Part shown: positions 57,121 through 64,000 of the stretch, in pieces
Layout: each line of letters starts with the position of its first letter
Numbering within the stretch: position 1 is the stretch's first letter
From: Adiantum capillus-veneris
Lineage: Eukaryota > Streptophyta > Polypodiopsida > Polypodiales > Pteridaceae
Assembly (NCBI GenBank): GCA_014529385.2
Contig: CM043952.1
Location: 70,997,299 to 71,061,298, forward strand
DNA: 64,000 nt
Direction: 5' to 3'
Position numbers and translations under genes: made by a program
Notes under the pieces: model-generated
Told to the model about the DNA's origin: nothing
The model's database searches: none
The model's input: the letters and a program-made list of their open reading frames with translations, nothing else

Positions 57121-57552
57121 ATGAATCACAAGAATTTGTATGATCCCTTCATTCCCATTGAAAGGCAAAAGGTACACATAATTGTTAGTACAAAGTTGCA
57201 ATTTCAGCGAGTAATTCGTAGAATTTTAGATCCTCTTAGGTTGGTAGAGATAAACACATCAGTAAATCCTTTTATTTTGCCTCTCATTAGGTACGACCTT
57301 AGTTTGGACGTCTATATTTTTGTTTTGTTTTAAGAATTAGGTCATGCATAGACCATGGATAATGGCCCACGAATACAGGTTTTTCCCTTTCATTTCACTC
57401 CACACATTAGAGTAAACATTGCAATTAGTAGAAAAATCCATTTTCAACAACGTATGGTATTCATGTTTGGTGCCCAAAGAGTAGGAGAAATTCTCGCGTC
57501 ACCAAACCCTGTCATTCTACCTCTTATTGTTATCATAGGTCATTTGATGTGA
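57121..57552 (+). repeat. diverged duplicated leader segment with two short related ORFs
   Basis: Frames 57121-57333 (70 aa) and 57355-57552 (65 aa) share a pattern: V-I-V-S-K-Q at KVHIIVSTKLQFQ and RVNIAISRKIHFQ, then RLVEINTSVNPFILPLI and RVGEILASPNPVILPLI. The DNA is clearly related but diverged. No known domain was recognised. They lie between LTR and gag and could be a degenerate upstream gene or a simple leader duplication. Confidence 0.5.
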
Positions 57553-57656
57553 ATATTTTTATTTTGTTGTAGAATAGATTGCAATTTAGAAAATATTATT
57601 GTGTAAATCTTTTAAAGAAAGAAAAAACAAAAACGCGTCACTTTGAAATCAATTTA

Positions 57657-60600
57657 ATGGAGAGCCAACGCCAAATGTCTGGATATCCTCTTTTCTTTGG
57701 AGAGCCTGGAGAGGATGCATAATTATTTCTAGCGAATTTCAAGATGTCTTGCCGTATCAAGAGGATAGTAACTGATCAAGAACGTGTAGAAATGTTTGAG
57801 GTGGTCCTTAGGAAAGATGCTAGCACTTGTTTTGACTCTTTGCCTGAGGAAGTTAAAGGGAATTACACGGAAGTTTTGAATCGTTTCAAGAAATACTTCT
57901 TTGATCCCCAAAACACTCAGAAATTATGGCAAGACATTGTTTCTCATAAGCAAAAAGACTTAGATGACTACTACTTATACAAGCAAGAGTTCCTATGTCT
58001 TTGGGCTCTATGGATATGAAATGTTGCTAACCCTGGTGATGGTGCAGAATTTCTAAAGAAGGAGAGGTTCATAGCCGGACTCTTTCCTGACCTTAAGGTA
58101 AAAGTTGAGGCGGGTGAACCTGCTACCTTTGATGCAGCTAAAACTAGGGCTGCTGAGAAATATAGGAAACTCAAGTGCTTAAGGGGGGAGGTTCCAATAG
58201 AAGGTCTTAGACCCAAAGGTAAGTCACAAGCATCAACATGTAAGGAGCTTCCTGAGGTAACGGCGGAAGTGATTGAGAGGTTAAATGAATCTTTAAGCAG
58301 CTTGTCAATTCACCTTGCACAAGCCGTAGGTCCAAAGGGACAAGCAAAGAAGTCTGAAGAGCGAGACCCACGACCTAGGAGAGTCTTGCAATGTTGGAAT
58401 TGCGGTGAGTCTGGACATGGGATGTATAATTGTCCTTGGCTCCATGGGGAGCCAGGGAGACCTAACTTGAATTACCCAGTGATGAATGCAGGTGAAGGAA
58501 CTAGTCAGCAACCACGGCTTATACAAAGGCCAAATGGAGCAAGACCACCTCCACAAGGAGTGGAAGGAGTTCCACCTTTGCCAGACCCAAACGTGCATGT
58601 GGTAGAGGTGACAAATTCAAGAGAGGTTGACATGGAAGCAAATGGCATTAAGCGTGGCCGAGGGAAAGGTAAGGAGAAAGAAGGAGTTACATCACAAAGT
58701 GACCATGGACGACAAAAGAAGGCAAAGGAGACCAAGGAAGCTAAGAGGACTCGACGTCGTATCAACCTCCAAGACTTTCCTCTTGGACATGGAATGGGTC
58801 CATACAACCTGTTGGAAGACATGAGAGGTAAGGGTCTTGATATCTCATGGCCTCAATTTCTTGCATTATGTCCACAAGTTAGGAGGGATTTAACAAGGGC
58901 AATTAGCACTAGGAGAAAGGTAAAAGAGAGTGTGCCTGTTGTAAAAATTGCACAAGATGAAATGAATGAGGACATTACACCTGTGCTAGATTGTTACATA
59001 AAAGGGAGATTGGTTCGAAAAGGTCTAGTGAATGGGGGTGCACAAATTTGCATCATGACAGAGGGACTCATGCAAAAACTAGGCATGCACATCCATGAGA
59101 CACCTGAAATTAAGGTCAAGATGGCAAACAATAGCAAGGCTAGGTGCGTAGGCATTTGTAAAAATGTTTTTGTGGAGGCCTTTGGCATTAAGAAGGCAGT
59201 GGATTTCTATGTCATGTCTACCAAAGGAAATGGTTACCCATTTATCCTAGGGAGACCATGGCTAATGAAAATGCGAGCTTTGCAGGATTGGGAGAGTGGA
59301 AAGCTAATTTGCAGGAACGACAATCATAAGAAGGTTGTCTTTGACATGAAGGAGCAACGCCAAGAGGAGCTCCATGAAGAATCATCTCAAAGTGAGACGG
59401 AAGAAGGTTGGACCGATAACACTTCAGAAGAAGAAAGTAGCGGCAGCATTACTGAAGAGGAGTCTTCCATCGAAGTCATGGGGGTAAGGTTTAAGCCAAC
59501 CAACCAAGAGACCTCTTGTCAAGGTTTGGAGGAGGTAGGTTCCCAAGAGAACCAAAAAGTGGAAGATGAAAGAATGCTAGAAGGTATGCTATCTACAACA
59601 CTTACAAAGGATGAAAGAGAGGAGTTCAAATGTGTGCTAAGGAAATTTCCTAGGCTTTTTGCTAAAGACTACACCGATGTGCATGGAGTAGATGCTGTTA
59701 AACACAAAATTGAGTTGAAGCCAGAGGCCACACCTAAGGCTCAGAAGCTACGAAGGCTAGGAGTCATCAAGGAGCAGGCTCTACTCAAGGAGGTAAGAAA
59801 GCTTCTAGCAGCAGGTTTCATTTATCCAGTGGAGAATTCAGAGTGGGTCTCTCCTGTTGTTGTCACTCCTAAGAAAAATGGCGAGTGGAGGGTGTGTGTG
59901 GATTACCGTCCCCTCAATGAGGCAACAAAAAGAGATCACTTTCCCCTCCCATTCCAGGATGAGATACTAAATGAGGTAGCTGGTCATGAGAAGTACACTG
60001 TGTGTGATGGCTACTCAGGCTACTTTCAAATAGGTATCGCATTGGAAGATCAATTGAAAACAACCTTTATCACTCCTTGGGGTTGTTATGCTTTTAGAGT
60101 CATTCCATTTGGTCTGACAAATGCTCCTGCAACATTCCAACGTTTCATGAACATGGTGTTTCAAGCATTCTTTGGAAAGTCAATTAGGGTGTTCATTGAT
60201 GATTTCTGCATTTATAGCTCAAAATCATTGCATCTACAAAGGGCAGAAGAAGGTTTAAAGAAGCTCTACGACATGGGAGGTCAACTCAACCCCGACAAGT
60301 GCCACATAGGTGAGGATGAAGTGATCTTGCTCGGTCACAAGGTTTCCTATAAACGCATTGAGGTGGATCCTTCAAAGGCAAAGGCTCTTATTGAGCTCCC
60401 ATCACCGAAGAGTCTTAAGGAGGTCATCTCTTTCATTCAGAAGGTGAAGTATATGTCACGCTTCATTCACTTAGCCTCGGAGTTGCTTCATCCTTTGCAA
60501 GAGTTGACACAACAAGTAGAATTTGCATGGTCTGATGAGCTTGAAGAGTATTTTTGTAACATTAAAGTCATTTTGTCAGAGCTACCAACACTCATGCCTC

Positions 60601-61676
60601 CTTGTTGGGAGTACACATTCTTTGTTAGCTCTAGTGTTGGAAGGGAAACAATTGGTGCAGTTTTGCTACAACAAGATCTCTATAGTACCAGGATGCGGCC
60701 CATCTACTTTGCTAGTAGGGTCATGAATGCTTTAGAGAGAGGCTACACGGAGGCAGAACTCATGATGCTTTCTCTCATGTTTGCGATAAGGAAGTTTAGA
60801 TCCTACTTGCTCCCAAAACCTTTTGTAATCCTCACCGCAGAGAATTTGTTCCCTTGGGTGTCATCTCAAATGAATATTAGTACTAGGATCTCAAAGTGGA
60901 TTATGGAGTTGCAAGAGTTTCAATACTCTTTCAAGGTAGAAGATAGTGTGCGTGCACAATTGGCAGGGATTCTCACTTGTAGGGTGCATGAAAAGGAGAT
61001 TAAGGTGCCTGAAGTAAAGACCCTACCATTGCCACCACCAAAAAGTATTCCTAATGCTTTTACCTTGTTCTTTGATGGAGCTTTTCGTCGAGCCACAGGA
61101 AAAGCAGGGGGAGGGCTAGTGTTGCTCAACCCAAGTGGAGAGGTGGTCATGAAAGAGAAGGTCAATCTAATAGGTTCAACTAGCAACAATGAAGCTAAAT
61201 ATAACACACTACTTCATGGTTTAAAAATATGCATTGGCCATGGTATACAACGTCTCATGGTAAAAGGGGATGCACTTCTCATTGTGAAGCAGATTTTAGG
61301 CATCTGGGCATGCAAAAATGAAAGACTAAGGGCCAAAGTTCATACCATCCGTAGGCTATTTAATCAATTTGAGGAGGTGCAATTATATCATATTCCTAGG
61401 AAACAAAATGAAGATTCAAGTTACTATCAACTTATGGACTTGAATGGGAAAGAGCACTCCAGGAAGGTAAACGGCTATCGCTTGAAGCCTTATTTGAGTC
61501 GAATTCTACCAAAGGATCTACCAAAGATCTGTCAAAGGGCAGCCGTCTCATGTAAGTATTGTTACATGAAGTACCAATGTAACTCTAGTCAAAATGCCGA
61601 GGGGCCAAACAATGAAGATCTTGTCAAGGACTCTGAAGCACTCTCTTTGGAAAAGATGCTCTATGATGGTACATGA
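57657..61676 (+). pseudogene. Tat-like gag-pol polyprotein, two stops, integrase deleted
   Basis: One frame of 1340 codons from the ATG at 57657 (MESQRQMSGYPLFFGEPGED) has stops at 57720 (TAA) and 58017 (TGA). Domains: gag (about 30-200); knuckle CWNCGESGHGMYNC (about 245); protease GLVNGGAQICIMTEG (about 459), with Asn at the catalytic Asp position, and [56 protein letters not shown] and VFIDDFCIYSS (about 846); RNase H (TIGAVLLQQDLY, MRPIYFASRVM); archaeal-type RNase H FFDGAFRRATGKAGGGLVLL, NNEAKYNTLLHGL and VKGDALLIVKQI with its Asp, Glu and Asp present. After RKQNE the text jumps to YYQLMDLNGKEHSRKVNGYR, the usual end of the integrase region, so the integrase core is deleted in frame. Confidence 0.9.
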
Positions 61677-61704
61677 ATATACCATCATCCTGGGGGAGGG
61701 CTAA
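61677..61704 (+). other. polypurine tract of Tat-like element
   Basis: The purine-rich CTGGGGGAGGGCTAA directly precedes the 3' LTR and would prime plus-strand DNA. Confidence 0.8.
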
Positions 61705-64000
61705 TGATAGCCGTTTTTCGAAAACTCTGTAATTGCCATAGTGAGTTATCTCACCCTATCAAATCACTCAAACACTGTGGTTACCCTCACCCTTTCACTA
61801 TATATAGGTGCGTGTGAGTTAGGGGACTTTTCCCATATCTCCTTACTGAAATAAAAAACCCTCAATTAGCTAGGCATTGTGCTAGTTGAGCCAAAAAAAA
61901 ATAAAATATAAGTATATTATGGCCCATGCGTATATAAATATTTCTTTGTATATAGGGCCTAAATAAAAGAATTTTTCATAATTATTTTGGTATTTATTTA
62001 AATATTTTTACCTAGGTGTGTGTTATTTATGCTCTGTACATTGCCTCACCATTACCACAATTTTTCTTACCATTTTTCATACTCTTTATTCCATATAGAA
62101 ATATTTTCATGTAAGCTTCTCTTATATTTGGTGTAACTCCACCCCAACAAAAATCCAAAAAAACTAGTTTTATTTATGTGTATATTTTTTCACTATTGTG
62201 ATTTTTCCCTTCCTACATCTATTTTGTTTTTTTTCTAAAAAATTAGAACACCAAAAATATTTATCTTTTTATGGTAGCCTCATAATGAGAGAGATTTCTT
62301 TTGACCCCTTTATATTTTTTCCACTTATATTATTTATAATTGACATGTACATATTTTTTAGACCCCTCAATATTTGATTTTCTTAGTTGTACTATTCACT
62401 TATATCATGATCTCAACAATATCTTCAATTATAGACCTACCAAATAAGGTCAAGGGTAGGTGGCATGCATACATGCACTATGGAGGGCTCACTCTTGGAG
62501 GTATTCAAAAGAATCATCCAAAGAACGACCCCACAAGGACCTTGTGCAGTGGAAAAAAATGGTCGGTTTTGCTGAATTTTTAAAGTACACTTGCTCTCCG
62601 AATTTGAAAAGGTGATACAAACAAAAATTGTAGCTCATGGGCTGAACTTTTGCCTCAAATTTTTTCATATTTTTTTGAGCTACGAGCTGTGAGCTATGAT
62701 TTTATTAGTGGACCCCAGTTTTCCCATGCTATGCAGCCACACTCTCTCTTCCACTTTATCATTTTCCTCTTTCACACACACTTTTCCACTCATCATCCCC
62801 ACCTCTCTCACCACTCCTCTCTGCACCCTACTCACCTTCTCCTCAACCTTGAAGAATAAGAGAAACCATGGTGAATTCATACCTCCCACACACAATTCCA
62901 TTCCAAAATTGACCACCTAGTCTCATTTTTCCTCCTCCAAATTACCCATATCTATCAAAAAAACCACAAAATTCAGCCTCTTCTCTTAAAAGACAGCATC
63001 ATGGTGGTTAATTACTCAGCTTCAATTACCTTGTCTCTCAAGGAAGGTCAAGAGTGGAGAAAAAATGTACCGTCAAAGCTAGTGGACCGTCAACAAGCGT
63101 CAAAATTGGCCCTACTCAAGACACTTGGAGCATCAACCTTGTAAGAAATCCACCTTTTCTTACCTCTTAAGAGTTTTTCTTCCTTATTTGTATCCTACAT
63201 GGATACTCCCATTGTAAATATCCAATTCCATTTGTAAATTAATACTAACTTTACTAACACTAACCCACTATGAAAAGTCCTATCACCTCCATTTCTCTCC
63301 TCTCTCTTTCCCCACCAACTTCTTGATAATTCCAAGCAAAAGAAATTAGATAAATTGCTGAAAATCTAACCCAGCCATGGTTAGAGGAGTAACCCTAGCC
63401 TTCAAAATTGCTATAAAAGGAGGGTGTAGCTAGCACAAAAAAGGGGGGAGAAGAAAGAGCACTATGCTATAGTTTGAGAAGCCAAGCTCAACCTCTTGAG
63501 AAGGAGCTCTTGAGTGGAATCTCATTGGCATTAGGCATATGTATGTGTTGTATTAGGGGTGATTAGCAAGGGAACTCTATGCCATTGTAAGAGAGAGTGA
63601 TCATTAAATTGAGAGTAGGAAATCTATCATTTCTCCTACTAGAGTAAGCCCAACATTTGCTGAATCAAGGAGGGTGAATTTGGACTAAGCATGGATACCT
63701 TGTCTCCCTTCCAACGTGAAGTCATGGACAATAATGATGTGTAACTGTCTTGGTGTTTTATTTAAGTTCTTGATAGCTTGTCTCCGGGTATTGTTATCAA
63801 TTTAGCCATAAATCCCACATGCTGTAAGAGGGCGACAGGGTGGAGAGGACTCCCCTGGCCTTAAAACAGTGATTGGGGTGGCTTTTTTCTTGCGATGTGT
63901 TGTGGTGTAATTTGCTCAGGCTATGTTGAACAAATACTAATCTCACTTTGATTGGTCATGACAGATTTGTAAGAAGGCATTAGTGCAACAAGCATCCCCT
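61705..64000 (+). repeat. 3' LTR of Tat-like element (runs off the window)
   Basis: It starts TGATAGCC and follows 54375-56670 with only scattered substitutions and short indels. The TATA box is at 63411-63420. The outer end and target duplication are outside the window. Confidence 0.93.

Larger units (their letters stand above)
54375..64000 (+). mobile_element. Tat-like Ty3/gypsy element, integrase-deleted
   Basis: The 5' LTR starts at 54375 and the 3' LTR at 61705 and runs off the window. Matching stretches (54375-56670 and 61705-64000) are about 98 percent identical. Inside are a leader, one gag-pol frame (57657-61676) and the purine tract CTGGGGGAGGGCTAA (61690-61704). A second RNase H of archaeal type after the RT-RNase H marks the Tat group. 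Integrase is missing. Confidence 0.9.

Overview
The window looks like repeat-rich nuclear DNA from a land plant with a large genome. Almost everything recognisable is an LTR retrotransposon: Ty3/gypsy chromoviruses with a chromodomain, Tat-like gypsy elements with a second (archaeal-type) RNase H, Ty1/copia elements primed by initiator tRNA-Met, and gypsy elements primed by a site of the TGGCGCC class. One decayed fragment resembles a plant PPR protein gene. I found no intact host gene, rRNA, tRNA or CRISPR array. The sequence alone does not let me name the species.

Layout. 1-4448: 5' part of a chromovirus on the minus strand (copy 1; LTR 3026-4448). 4449-5784: unique DNA with a PPR-like remnant. 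5785-10952: complete copia element on the minus strand (copia-1) with 227-bp LTRs and a perfect GTAGA target duplication. 10958-12857: nothing recognised. 12858-13253: gag fragment of a Tat-like element. 13254-17030: unrecognised DNA with degenerate tandem repeats. 17031-19416: decayed Tat-like pol. 19417-34538: a 15-kb gypsy element that carries gag, protease and an unfamiliar third ORF but no reverse transcriptase or integrase. A minus-strand copia deletion derivative (22239-26000, target duplication AGACA) is nested in its leader. 34651-42707: two chromovirus bodies (A and B) in tandem that share one LTR (36461-37953). 43629-49155: decayed copia-2 on the minus strand with both LTRs. 49257-51380: chromovirus copy 3, interrupted inside gag by another gypsy LTR (51381-52284). 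This is followed by a copia-type LTR and leader (53013-54374) and then a Tat-like element (54375 to beyond 64000).

The strata are nested: chromovirus copy 3 was hit by the TGGCGCC-primed gypsy, which was hit by the copia-type element, which was hit by the Tat element. Every coding region carries inactivating lesions. In copia-2 and in the 15-kb gypsy nearly all stop codons are of the kind made by C-to-T change (TAG, TAA or TGA where CAG, CAA or CGA fits), with few or no frameshifts. This suggests decay by deamination of methylated cytosine.

The most unusual items are these. (i) The leader of the 15-kb gypsy holds about nine copies of a 24-bp palindrome, and the nested copia inserted inside one of them. 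(ii) The third ORF of that element has a repeated W-[IVA]-P-K motif. (iii) Two diverged Tat-like copies both have Asn where the protease catalytic Asp is expected. (iv) Terminal hairpins start the LTRs of two different gypsy families. (v) Two chromovirus bodies share one LTR.
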